From Bacteroidales bacterium KA00251 (GTDB lineage Bacteria; Bacteroidota; Bacteroidia; Bacteroidales; Porphyromonadaceae), in the NCBI GenBank assembly GCA_001552775.1, contig KQ959260.1, positions 117,268 through 181,267 on the forward strand: a stretch of 64,000 nt of DNA, in the 5' to 3' direction. Position 1 is the stretch's first letter, and the number at the start of each line of letters is the position of its first letter. Below are positions 8,564 through 17,156 of this stretch, one piece after another. A program made the position numbers and the translations under genes. Below the pieces are notes generated by a model. It was given only the letters and a program-made list of their open reading frames with translations. It made no database searches and was not told the DNA's origin.

Positions 8564-9387
8564 GAAAGCTCTTTTTCATACTATCTCTATTGCTAGCAGC
8601 TTACCTTGTGGTAGTGGCACTCTATTTTCCCCAAAAGGAGGAGGCTCCTATCTGTAGGAAGGTGGATATACATCTCAATAGTGATGAAAAGTCGAAATCT
8701 CTTATTTCCAAAGAGCAAATTTTACAGGAGATCAACGAGATTGATTCTGTACCCATTGGAAGAATTGTAACGAGCTATAATACCAATCGAGTAGAGCATG
8801 CTCTACAGTCTAAAAATGCACTAGTCAGTGAGTGTAACTTGTTTTTTAGACCCAATGGTACGCTATCGGTACGAGTTAATACGCAGTATCCTCTATTTCT
8901 TTTGCAGACAAATCAAGAAGCTTACTTTATTACAGCCAAGCTAAGGGCAATTCCCACCACAAGAGCAAATGCTATGGTAATACCTCTTCCATTGGTTTAT
9001 GGTGCGATAGAGTATCCACCCACAGCACACAACAGGACGAAGGCTCTTTTTGAAGCTGTGGTTTATGTACTTGCTCATCCTAAGTGGGGAGTCTACTTTA
9101 GTGATTTTTATGTGGATAATACCCAAAACCTCTTCCTAAGTGGAGCAGTAGCAGGTTTTGTAGTAGAGATTGGACGAGATTGGACAAAGATTGCTACTCA
9201 ACTCAATGAGTTAGATCTTTTCTTGTCTCGTGTAGAGCCAAAGATGGGGTGCAATGCTTTCTCTAAGCTCAGCCTTATTGTGCCAGGAAGGATTATTGCC
9301 ACTCCTCGCCAAATGGAGCAGAGTACCCACTCTTCAGAAAGTATTTCTAGTACTGATCAAGACAAGCAAGAGGAAAGAGCGGAATAA
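8560..9387 (+). CDS. ftsQ: Cell division protein FtsQ (DivIB)
   Basis: Bitopic inner-membrane divisome protein. The 275-aa sequence has one N-terminal hydrophobic segment (residues 4-24) and then a periplasmic POTRA-like domain (ISKEQILQEIN..., NTNRVEHALQ...) and beta domain, ending in a hydrophilic Ser/Glu-rich tail. Sequence similarity within FtsQ is low, so the call rests on topology, the POTRA-like pattern and the position between murC and ftsA. Overlaps murC by four bases. Confidence 0.9.
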   Translation: MRKLFFILSLLLAAYLVVVALYFPQKEEAPICRKVDIHLNSDEKSKSLISKEQILQEINEIDSVPIGRIVTSYNTNRVEHALQSKNALVSECNLFFRPNGTLSVRVNTQYPLFLLQTNQEAYFITAKLRAIPTTRANAMVIPLPLVYGAIEYPPTAHNRTKALFEAVVYVLAHPKWGVYFSDFYVDNTQNLFLSGAVAGFVVEIGRDWTKIATQLNELDLFLSRVEPKMGCNAFSKLSLIVPGRIIATPRQMEQSTHSSESISSTDQDKQEERAE

Positions 9388-9432
9388 GATAAATAATGTA
9401 ACGAGTCGCCTTTAGGGCAAAGATAATGTACT

Positions 9433-10866
9433 ATGGATGCACAAAATGTTTATGCCGTAATTGATCTCGGCAGTAGCTATATAAGAGGGCTTATTGCAAA
9501 CAAGCTGGAGGAAGGTGAGGTTTCGCCCATCGCTTGCGAAACTTTACCTTCAGAAGGATGCATTAGTCATGGAGCCGTCTACAATATTGATGAAACAGCT
9601 CAAAAGATCTCCACAATACTCTCCTTACTCAATGAGAGACTTGAAGACAATTATGAGATAAAGAAGCTCTATGTAGGCATAGGTGCCCAATCTTTGAGAA
9701 GTGAAGAAGCGACCATTCATATTGATATTAGTGAAGAGGGAGAAGAGATAACGGACGAACACCTCAAAGCAATTGAAAGAAAAGTTACAGAAATTTCTTT
9801 CCCTCGAAGAAAAAATATCTTTACACTAGACACCTATTACGAAATAGATGGCAAGATAGAGGCTTTCCCCAAGAGTATTGTATGTCACGAGCTGGTAGCT
9901 CATGTGTCCATTATTACTGTAAAGGATTGGATTTACAATAATGTACAAGCTGTTGTGGAGGATCGTCTCGGCTTGCAACTTGCCGGTGTATTGCCCACAC
10001 CTCTTTGTGAAGCAGAGGTTATGCTCTCATCTTCGCAAAAGCAGCTCGGCTCCGTATTTGTAAACGTAGGTGGTGGTATTAGCTCTGTAGTAATCTATTA
10101 CGATGGGGTATTCCGACGACTTAGAGTGTTGCCTTTTGGGGGCGATAATGTATCAAAGGACCTTGAGTCTCTCCGGCTTACACCTGAAGAGGCAGAGTCT
10201 ATAAAATTGCAGTATGCTGGTGCCACGACTTATGCTGACCGAGACAAAACCTTTGAAATCCCTAATTTTGATGGAATAGGAATGCGTACGATGAGAGTGC
10301 TTGACGTAAATAGATACACTTCGGCAAGGATGAAAGAAATCGCTGAAAATATCTTTGAAGTCGTGCGCGTGGCGGGTCTTGACCATCACATAAAGGCTGG
10401 CTATCTCTTCACTGGAGGAGCAGCAAAGATTCAGCGTTTTGATGAGTTGCTTACCAACTATACTCGACACTTTACTTTCAACACACAGCTTTCTGCAGTG
10501 GTTGACCACAACAATGCTCTCGTTACAATCCCTGGTATGGAGACGGCCATAGCTCTTGCCTATGCAGCTAGACAAAACTGTGTAGGAGCCGAGTTGTCTG
10601 ATCTCAATGCACTTATCCACAAGACCGAAAAAGAAGAAAAAGCGGAAAAGGTTGAAAACCATGAAGAAATTCATGAAGAAATTCATGAACAAAAGATAGT
10701 AGAACATATCGATAGAAGATCGATACAGCAGGAAGAACCCTCTGTAGAAGAGGAAGACGAAAAGACGAAGCAGAGACCCAAAAACAACAAGTTTAGAAGT
10801 GCTGTAAATAGCCTTTTTAGCGTATTTATGGAAGACGATCCTAACGAAGATGATGAACTTTACTAA
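9433..10866 (+). CDS. ftsA: Cell division protein FtsA
   Basis: Actin-like ATPase that tethers FtsZ to the membrane. The 477-aa product starts with the phosphate-1 motif AVIDLGSSYIRGLIA (residues 9-23) and has VNVGGGISSVVIY (phosphate-2) and LFTGGAAKIQ (adenosine motif). After residue 400 there is a charged extension with a short in-frame repeat (HEEIHEEIHEQ, bases about 10667-10692). It ends in an amphipathic stretch (FRSAVNSLFSVFM) that is likely the membrane-targeting helix, followed by an acidic tail. The stop lies inside the start of ftsZ. Confidence 0.96.
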   Translation: MDAQNVYAVIDLGSSYIRGLIANKLEEGEVSPIACETLPSEGCISHGAVYNIDETAQKISTILSLLNERLEDNYEIKKLYVGIGAQSLRSEEATIHIDISEEGEEITDEHLKAIERKVTEISFPRRKNIFTLDTYYEIDGKIEAFPKSIVCHELVAHVSIITVKDWIYNNVQAVVEDRLGLQLAGVLPTPLCEAEVMLSSSQKQLGSVFVNVGGGISSVVIYYDGVFRRLRVLPFGGDNVSKDLESLRLTPEEAESIKLQYAGATTYADRDKTFEIPNFDGIGMRTMRVLDVNRYTSARMKEIAENIFEVVRVAGLDHHIKAGYLFTGGAAKIQRFDELLTNYTRHFTFNTQLSAVVDHNNALVTIPGMETAIALAYAARQNCVGAELSDLNALIHKTEKEEKAEKVENHEEIHEEIHEQKIVEHIDRRSIQQEEPSVEEEDEKTKQRPKNNKFRSAVNSLFSVFMEDDPNEDDELY

Positions 10867-12271
10867 TAACCCCAACAACGAATCTCAGAAAAGTGAGGTT
10901 AATCGAATAGATAGTATTACTGAAGGTGAATTGATCTCTTTCAGTGGATACAATAATAGCCGCCGTGTCATCAAAGTCGTGGGTATCGGTGGTGGGGGAG
11001 GCAATGCTCTCAACCATATGTTTAAAGAGGGGGTTGATAATGTCTCTTACCTTGCTCTTAATACGGATGCTCAGGATCTTAATAAACTAGAGATACCCGA
11101 TCGACTTGTTATAGGACCAAGCGTAACACAAGGTTTAGGTGCAGGTGATGATCCAGAACGGGCACGACTTGCGGCTGAGGAAAGTGCGGCAGATATACGT
11201 AAGATGCTTGACGATGGAGAAACTAAAATCGTCTTCATTACCGCTGGAATGGGAGGCGGAACAGGTACTGGGGCGTCACCTATTGTCGCTAGGATAGCCA
11301 AAAAGGAGTTAGGACTCCTTACAGTAGGTATCGTTACGATTCCTTTCCTCAGGGAAGGAGAGCGAAAAATACTTAAAGCCCTTAAGGCCGTAGAGCGTCT
11401 TAGAGATGAGGTGGATGCTATCCTTATCATTAACAACGAAAAAATCCTTGAACTCTACCCTAGAGAGCCCTATTCACATGCGCTTTATTTGGCAGATCTT
11501 ACACTTGTGAATGCTGCTAGAAGTGTCTCAGATCTTATCTATAAGCAAGGTGAGATTAATGTCGATACCAACGATGTCGTAAAAACATTAAGAAATGGAG
11601 GGGTAGCTGTGATAAGTAGTGGAGAAGGAGAGGGTGAAAACCGTCTAAAAGAAGCTATTGATAAAGCAGTGCATTCGCCCCTTCTCAATGGCAACGATGT
11701 GTATCGAGCCAGTAGACTCCTTGTTTTCTTCTATATGAGTAGAGAGCACGAGTTGCGTATAGACGAGATGGCTCCTCTAGATGCCCTTTCGGCTTCTATG
11801 GATAGAAGTTTTGAGTACATTCAAGGACATGCTTTTGATGATTCTCTCGGTGAAAAAGTAAAGTTTACGATATTGGCTTCGGGATTTGATCTGTCGGCCA
11901 CAGAGCACTCTATTAGACAGGGAAATATGGAGGACAGACTTACGATGCAAGAGCGTGCCAATCGTGAAGAGCAAGACCGAGAGTTACTCAACCGCTACTA
12001 TGAAGGAAAGGATGGCCAGTTGCTGGGATCTATAGGGCAGTCTCGACCCTTTATCCTGTTTGATGAGGAGCTTGACGATGAACGTATAATAAAGATTCTA
12101 GATAGTACGCCTGCTGCTCTTCGAAGGCACGATGAACTGGAAGTAATTCGTTCAGAATATGCCTTCTCCAAAGTCAAACCTTCTTTTATGCGAAAACAAA
12201 CACATTCCAAAGAGGAGGATGGTGCAAAAGAACATGATAAAGGAGAAGAGAGTAGACTGATCACATTCTAA
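10850..12271 (+). CDS. ftsZ: Cell division GTPase FtsZ
   Basis: Tubulin-like GTPase forming the Z ring. The 473-aa protein has VVGIGGGGGNALN near residue 43, the tubulin signature GGGTGTG near residue 136, and the NVDTNDV synergy (T7) loop carrying the catalytic aspartate. An N-terminal extension of about 40 residues precedes the GTPase domain, and a long charged linker ends in SRLITF. The ATG at 10850 is followed directly by a second ATG (10853), and either could be used. It overlaps the ftsA end by 17 bases. Confidence 0.97.
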   Translation: MMNFTNNPNNESQKSEVNRIDSITEGELISFSGYNNSRRVIKVVGIGGGGGNALNHMFKEGVDNVSYLALNTDAQDLNKLEIPDRLVIGPSVTQGLGAGDDPERARLAAEESAADIRKMLDDGETKIVFITAGMGGGTGTGASPIVARIAKKELGLLTVGIVTIPFLREGERKILKALKAVERLRDEVDAILIINNEKILELYPREPYSHALYLADLTLVNAARSVSDLIYKQGEINVDTNDVVKTLRNGGVAVISSGEGEGENRLKEAIDKAVHSPLLNGNDVYRASRLLVFFYMSREHELRIDEMAPLDALSASMDRSFEYIQGHAFDDSLGEKVKFTILASGFDLSATEHSIRQGNMEDRLTMQERANREEQDRELLNRYYEGKDGQLLGSIGQSRPFILFDEELDDERIIKILDSTPAALRRHDELEVIRSEYAFSKVKPSFMRKQTHSKEEDGAKEHDKGEESRLITF

Positions 12272-12314
12272 ATACTTGAAGTATCCATAAAATAGTTTGC
12301 AAATAATCGTTGAT

Positions 12315-12761
12315 ATGATTTTTGAAGAAGTAAGCGAAGGAATTAAAGAAGCAATGCTTGCTAGAGATAAAGTGAGACTTGAAGCATTGCGTGGAATAAA
12401 AAAGGAACTCCTAGAAGCAAAAACGGCGAAGGGTAGCAATGGAGAAGTTACCGATGAACAGGCTCTTAGTATCATTGCTAAACTACTCAAACAACGAAAA
12501 GAGAGTGCCGATATATATGCAAAAAATGGTCGCGAAGAGTTGGCGGAAGCAGAGCTCCAGGAGGCAAAAGTATTGGAATCATTTCTGCCTAAGCAACTCA
12601 CGAAAGAAGAACTAATCCCTATTGTTAAGGGAAAAATTGATGAATTGGGCTTAATCTCTTCATCAGACGCAGGGAAACTGACGGGTATATTAATGAAAAC
12701 ACTTAAGGGAAAGGTTGATGGTAAGTTGCTCAATGAAGTGATCCGCGCTCTCTTAGCCTAA
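12315..12761 (+). CDS. GatB/YqeY domain protein
   Basis: A 148-aa cytoplasmic protein of the YqeY family, which shares the C-terminal tail domain of the GatB amidotransferase subunit. The molecular role is not established; an effect on tRNA charging has been proposed. Recognisable features are MIFEEVSEGIKEAMLARDKVRLE, LRGIKKELLEAK and the C-terminal SSDAGKLTGILMKTLKGKVDG. I chose ATG at 12315 over the in-frame TTG at 12297 because family members begin at this point. It follows ftsZ by about 43 bases, a neighbour pair common in Bacteroidales. Confidence 0.9.
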   Translation: MIFEEVSEGIKEAMLARDKVRLEALRGIKKELLEAKTAKGSNGEVTDEQALSIIAKLLKQRKESADIYAKNGREELAEAELQEAKVLESFLPKQLTKEELIPIVKGKIDELGLISSSDAGKLTGILMKTLKGKVDGKLLNEVIRALLA

Positions 12762-12839
12762 TTCCTAACGTAATATTTCCGAAGATTTTTCAGTCTATCG
12801 GTTGTACTCAATGGCGGGGCTATATCCTTTCTTGTTGAG

Positions 12840-14837
12840 GTGAAGAGAGTCGTAGCAGTTTTTCTTTTTTTCCTTTTCTCACTATACGTTGTAAAGGGTA
12901 ATCCTATAGGAGTAGATCCTCAAGACTCTCTTAGTAGGGATCAAGCCCTTATCTTGGTGCAGGAGGGACTAGTTGAAGAGCATGCGATCAATTCTTTTTT
13001 AGATGCCACACACGAGGAAATAAGGTATTCTTTGCGCACCATCACCAAAGAGCAACTCCTCCTTGGTCTGCACGTTACTGAGCAACAAGCTCAGGCCTTT
13101 ATAGACTTTCGGAATAGCCAACCAATAGAGAGTTTTACACTAGCTAGACTGAAGGAAATTCAAGGATGGGATAGGGCAACGATAGATCGCGTTGCACCCT
13201 TTCTGATCACAGAGGACTCTTCTTTATGGAAAAGACATTCCTTGCGTCCGGTCAGATTAGACTATAAGGGGGCACTTACCCTCGGGTATGCACAACAAAG
13301 ATTGAAGACCAAAGAGTCACCGCTTGGAAAGCCTTACGATCTTCAGTTGCGTACGATTCTTCAGACAACCTCCCTAAGCTTGGGGCTTTTAGCGGATAAG
13401 GATCGCTATGAGCCCTTTTTTGATCGCTATATTCATAGCTTTGACCGCTATAGTTTTTTTCTCTCTGCGGAGGCCCCCTTACCCTATTTTAAGAAGTTGA
13501 TAATTGGAGATTTTTCTCTTTCGCTAGGACAAGGGTTGGTCGTAAGGAATAGCTTTCTTCGAGGTCCCTATGCCGCTAGTGTTGTTGCAGAAAGTGGCAG
13601 TTTTAAACTGCGCCCTAGCCTTGCTGCTTCTGGATACGATCATTTTAGGGGTATAGCTAGTACAATTGGTATTCGTCAATGGGAATTATTATTGGCATAT
13701 TCCAATCAAAAAATAGATGCTTTGCTATCTGAGAAAGGGGATAGTATAGGAAGTCTTGTTTATGATCAGCCCCACCGCTACTTAGGACAAATTGAAAGAC
13801 GACATGTGGCTACAGAGCGTAGTCTTATTGGACGACTTGGATTTAGTACAACGACTTGTCAAATTGGGCTTAATGCAATTTATGTCTATTGGGGAGGGAA
13901 GACACTTAGTGGCTACCTTCCACGCTATAGTGGGAATCCCTATGCTTCCCAGATAAGTAGCACCTACAATATTTCTTCGGATTTTTGCTATCGGCACCCA
14001 ACAGGTAAACTTGCTGTTGCGGGTGAAGTGGCTCTTTCTCCTAACCGCCAGTGGGCAACTCTCTGTTCTATAATATTACGCTCTCCCAGTCAAGGGAATT
14101 TTTATTTTGTGGCAAGAGCACTATCCCCTTATTATCAGGCTAGACGAGCTAATTCTTTTTATCAGCGTGGGGCTGCTGGAAATGAATGGGGATTTTTTTT
14201 CAGATACTTTCTAAGCGGGCGTAGCTTTCTTCTTGATAGCTATGCAGATTATTCTGCTACATTTATTGCCCCTTTTCGAGCCCATGAGCCGCTCAAAGGG
14301 CTGTCTGCTATGCTTCGGCTCAACTATTCCTTAGGCGATCACTTAGGGCTCCTTTCTGCGGTCTCATGGAAAAAGCGTTTGGAGAATGAAAGTAATCTAA
14401 GATTGCTTTTAGGAGTTTCGTGGACTCCAAGTGATAATCTAAAAATCAAATTAAGCTCTCAATATAAACTCATTAGTGATGAATTAAGAGCTAAAGGTTT
14501 TTTCACAGCTTTAGCCGTACAGTATGCTCCCCTTATCTTTGTCAAACTTCATACTACATTGGTTTATTACAGCACTGATTCTTTTAAAAGTAGACAGTAT
14601 ATTTACCTCCCTCGCGTACGATACAGTTCGGGAAGTAATATGTTCTATGGTAGAGGATGGCTAATTGCAACAAAATTGCAGGCGACATGGAAAAGATGGA
14701 CTATCGAGGGTGCCCTTCGTTACCATAACTCTTTACTAGAGTATCAGGAGAAAGCTACGATTTCCACGCCACGTTTTTGGGAGGTTACAATTGGGGTTAA
14801 CTATCACTTTTCGCTTAAGAGCTCTCAGAAAGGGTAG
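12840..14837 (+). CDS. Helix-hairpin-helix domain plus outer-membrane beta-barrel protein
   Basis: The 665-aa protein has a GTG start, a signal peptide (residues 1-20), an N-terminal region of about 100 aa with two ComEA-like helix-hairpin-helix segments (LLLGLHVTEQQAQAFIDFRN and FTLARLKEIQGWDRATIDRV), and a long remainder rich in alternating aromatic/polar strands and serine/tyrosine turns, as in an outer-membrane barrel. The last strands (RFWEVTIGVNYHFSLK) look like a barrel end. This combination is found in uncharacterised Bacteroidota proteins, and its role is unknown. DNA binding by the helix-hairpin-helix part is not implied, since the protein should be exported. Confidence 0.8.
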   Translation: MKRVVAVFLFFLFSLYVVKGNPIGVDPQDSLSRDQALILVQEGLVEEHAINSFLDATHEEIRYSLRTITKEQLLLGLHVTEQQAQAFIDFRNSQPIESFTLARLKEIQGWDRATIDRVAPFLITEDSSLWKRHSLRPVRLDYKGALTLGYAQQRLKTKESPLGKPYDLQLRTILQTTSLSLGLLADKDRYEPFFDRYIHSFDRYSFFLSAEAPLPYFKKLIIGDFSLSLGQGLVVRNSFLRGPYAASVVAESGSFKLRPSLAASGYDHFRGIASTIGIRQWELLLAYSNQKIDALLSEKGDSIGSLVYDQPHRYLGQIERRHVATERSLIGRLGFSTTTCQIGLNAIYVYWGGKTLSGYLPRYSGNPYASQISSTYNISSDFCYRHPTGKLAVAGEVALSPNRQWATLCSIILRSPSQGNFYFVARALSPYYQARRANSFYQRGAAGNEWGFFFRYFLSGRSFLLDSYADYSATFIAPFRAHEPLKGLSAMLRLNYSLGDHLGLLSAVSWKKRLENESNLRLLLGVSWTPSDNLKIKLSSQYKLISDELRAKGFFTALAVQYAPLIFVKLHTTLVYYSTDSFKSRQYIYLPRVRYSSGSNMFYGRGWLIATKLQATWKRWTIEGALRYHNSLLEYQEKATISTPRFWEVTIGVNYHFSLKSSQKG

Positions 14838-14839
14838 AG

Positions 14840-14911
14840 TAGGAGTTTTTGAAAATAACTATTCTTGTAGAGTGCTCAAATTGCTGTCAAACAGTATTTC
14901 AAAAAACTCCT
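14840..14911 (+). terminator. Long inverted repeat after the barrel gene
   Basis: AGGAGTTTTTGAAAATA (14840-14856) pairs with TATTTCAAAAAACTCCT (14895-14911), leaving a ~38-nt interior. It follows the stop of the barrel gene and borders repeat array A, so it may be a terminator or the array boundary. Confidence 0.5.
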
Positions 14912-14928
14912 GAAGAAATAGAAAATTC

Positions 14929-15031
14929 TTCCGAGAGAATTTTTCAAATGTTCCGAGAGATTTTTTAGAATGTTCCGAGAGATTTTTTGAAATGTTCCGA
15001 GAGAAATTGATCATTCTTTCGGAACTTTTTT
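14929..15031 (+). repeat. 22-bp repeat array A (four direct units plus one inverted)
   Basis: TTCCGAGAG starts at 14929, 14951, 14973 and 14995, an exact 22-base period. The last unit is followed by an inverted copy CTTTCGGAAC (about 15016-15025), so the right end can fold as GTTCCGAGAG against CTTTCGGAAC. Same family as the arrays at 28.1, 44.7 and 61.9 kb. Confidence 0.9.
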
Positions 15032-15227
15032 TTGAAAAGTACTTGTACAAAATTCAACGCTCTTCCTTTTCCTTTGCTTTCCCCTTTTAGACTTTTACCA
15101 AGTTTACGATACACTTGATGTAAACACCAGAATAACATGCGATGACTGAACAAAGTAACATAAAACTGTGTTGTATAGGATAGTGCGGAAATGAGTAAAT
15201 TTGTAGACAATTCTGAATGATGACGCC

Positions 15228-17156
15228 ATGATAAACTTTGAGTACGATGTCATAGTAGTAGGAGCTGGGCATGCCGGGTGTGAAGCTGCATGTATAGCTA
15301 GTACTATGGGTGCTAAGGTGCTTTTGCTTACTATTGATATGAACAACATTGCTCAGCTGAGCTGTAACCCTGCAATGGGTGGAATTGCTAAAGGGCAAAT
15401 TGTAAGAGAAGTGGATGCCTTGGGTGGTCGTACAGGTATTGTTTCCGATGCTACAAGTATTCAATTTAGAATGCTTAATCGTAGTAAAGGCCCTGCTATG
15501 TGGAGTCCTCGTGCTCAGCTAGACAGAAAAGCATTTGTTCAGCGATGGATTGCAGAGTTACAGCAGCAAGAAAATCTTGACATCAGGCAAGATATTGTTG
15601 AAGGACTTATCATCAAAGACAATCAAGTACAAGGTGTGAAAACTCAACTCTGGGGCAATATCTTTGCTGCTCGGGTGATTCTTACTGTAGGTACCTTTCT
15701 AAACGGATTAATGCATTTTGGATCTATACGTCTTCCGGGAGGCAGAATCTCTGAAAAGGCTTCTTATGGTATCACAGAACAGCTTGTCTCACTGGGATTT
15801 CAAGCAGGACGAATGAAAACAGGAACCCCAGCTCGTATTGTAGGCAAAAGTGTGGACTTTGATTGCACAGAATTGCAATTCGGTGATACAGAATTTAATT
15901 CTTTCAGTTTCTTGACGACTTCTCTTAATCAACGTAAGCAAAGGCCATGTTATATTTTCTACACCAATGAGGAGTGTCATCAAATATTAAGAGATTCTAT
16001 TTCAGAAGCTCCTATTTACAATGGACAAATTAAGAGCATAGGTCCACGCTATTGCCCTAGTATCGAAGCTAAGATTGTCACTTTTGCTGATAGGACAAGA
16101 CACCAGCTTTTCTTAGAGCCTGAAGGAGAAAATACCGATGAATTTTACCTCAATGGCTTCTCTTCCTCGTTACCTTTAGATGTTCAGTTGCGTGCTCTCA
16201 AAACGATTCCAGCGTTAAGGAACGTTAAACTTTTTCGTCCAGGCTATGCCATAGAGTACGACTATTTTGACCCTACGCAGCTCCATCCTTCCTTACAGTC
16301 AATGATTTATCCCCAATTGTATATGGCTGGACAAATCAACGGAACCACAGGCTATGAGGAGGCAGCAGGTCAAGGAATAATAGCTGGTATAAATGCTGTG
16401 CTATCCTTGGATGGCTCGTCACGAGACTTTGTTTTGCATCGCGATGAATCTTATATAGGAGTACTCATTGATGATCTAGTAACAAAAGGAGTCGATGAGC
16501 CCTACCGAATGTTTACCTCTCGGGCAGAATACCGAACTATATTACGTCAAGATACTGCCGATGAGAGGCTCACACCATATGCTTTAAAATTCTCAACCGC
16601 ATCTCCTTTGCGTATCCGACTGTACACTAGTAAGATGAATTCAAAACGAGCCTTACTAGATTTTATAGAAAACTATTCTGTTAAACCTATACAAGTCAAT
16701 CCACTGCTAGTGTCTAATGGCGAAAAACCATTACAGCAGGGTGTCAAGCTCAAAGATATTCTCCTCCGACCGAGAATTTCTTTGAATCAACTTATAGAAA
16801 CTCTTCCTGATTTGCATGACCTTATAAAAGCGCTCCCTTACTATCAGAGCGACCTTGTCACATGCGTAGAAGTAGCTGTGAAGTATGCAGGTTATATTGA
16901 AAGAGAAAAAATGGAGGCAGATAGAGTTAAACGTCTTGAAAATATCAAACTCAGTCGAGATTTTGACTATGGATCTATAGAGAATCTAAAGATCGAGTCA
17001 AGACAAAAACTTCAAAAAATATTGCCTGAAACCTTAGGACAAGCCAGCAGAATTCCCGGAGTTTCCCCTCATGATATTAGTGTATTGTTGTTGTGGGTTA
17101 GCGGATCCTCTGTTTCACGTGGAAACAAAGAGGGGAAGACTAAGAATACTCTTTGA
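15228..17156 (+). CDS. mnmG: tRNA uridine-5-carboxymethylaminomethyl(34) synthesis enzyme MnmG
   Basis: FAD-dependent enzyme that, with MnmE, modifies wobble U34 of several tRNAs. The 642-aa protein starts with the FAD-binding motif VVGAGHAGCEAA at about residues 10-21. It carries SCNPAMGGIAKG near residue 46, FLNGLMHFG, GRMKTGTPARI and MAGQINGTTGYEEAAGQG, all diagnostic for MnmG. The C-terminal helical domain for MnmE/tRNA contact is present. Length is normal. The stop TGA shares its last base with the uvrC start ATG. Confidence 0.97.
   Translation: MINFEYDVIVVGAGHAGCEAACIASTMGAKVLLLTIDMNNIAQLSCNPAMGGIAKGQIVREVDALGGRTGIVSDATSIQFRMLNRSKGPAMWSPRAQLDRKAFVQRWIAELQQQENLDIRQDIVEGLIIKDNQVQGVKTQLWGNIFAARVILTVGTFLNGLMHFGSIRLPGGRISEKASYGITEQLVSLGFQAGRMKTGTPARIVGKSVDFDCTELQFGDTEFNSFSFLTTSLNQRKQRPCYIFYTNEECHQILRDSISEAPIYNGQIKSIGPRYCPSIEAKIVTFADRTRHQLFLEPEGENTDEFYLNGFSSSLPLDVQLRALKTIPALRNVKLFRPGYAIEYDYFDPTQLHPSLQSMIYPQLYMAGQINGTTGYEEAAGQGIIAGINAVLSLDGSSRDFVLHRDESYIGVLIDDLVTKGVDEPYRMFTSRAEYRTILRQDTADERLTPYALKFSTASPLRIRLYTSKMNSKRALLDFIENYSVKPIQVNPLLVSNGEKPLQQGVKLKDILLRPRISLNQLIETLPDLHDLIKALPYYQSDLVTCVEVAVKYAGYIEREKMEADRVKRLENIKLSRDFDYGSIENLKIESRQKLQKILPETLGQASRIPGVSPHDISVLLLWVSGSSVSRGNKEGKTKNTL

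Larger units (their letters stand above)
14838..15227. other. Gene-free region holding a large inverted repeat and repeat array A
   Basis: No credible gene. It contains an inverted repeat at 14840-14911 and a 22-bp-period repeat array at about 14929-15031. The remaining ~195 bases before mnmG show no clear promoter box. Minus-strand open frames across the array are frame accidents of the repeat. Confidence 0.8.

Noticed and set aside
10153..10878. 241-codon minus-strand frame opposite ftsA
   Set aside because: It is the antisense shadow of the ftsA C-terminus and has a composition typical of such shadows (Phe, Leu, Ser rich).
12152..12733. 193-codon minus-strand frame opposite ftsZ end and the YqeY-like gene
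   Set aside because: Shadow frame; both plus-strand genes have clear family motifs.
14929..15031. CRISPR array
   Set aside because: Units abut with a 22-base period and no unique spacers; no cas genes nearby. The same holds for the other three arrays.
15104..15464. Minus-strand frames over the mnmG start
   Set aside because: Antisense to the FAD-binding region of mnmG; no features of their own.
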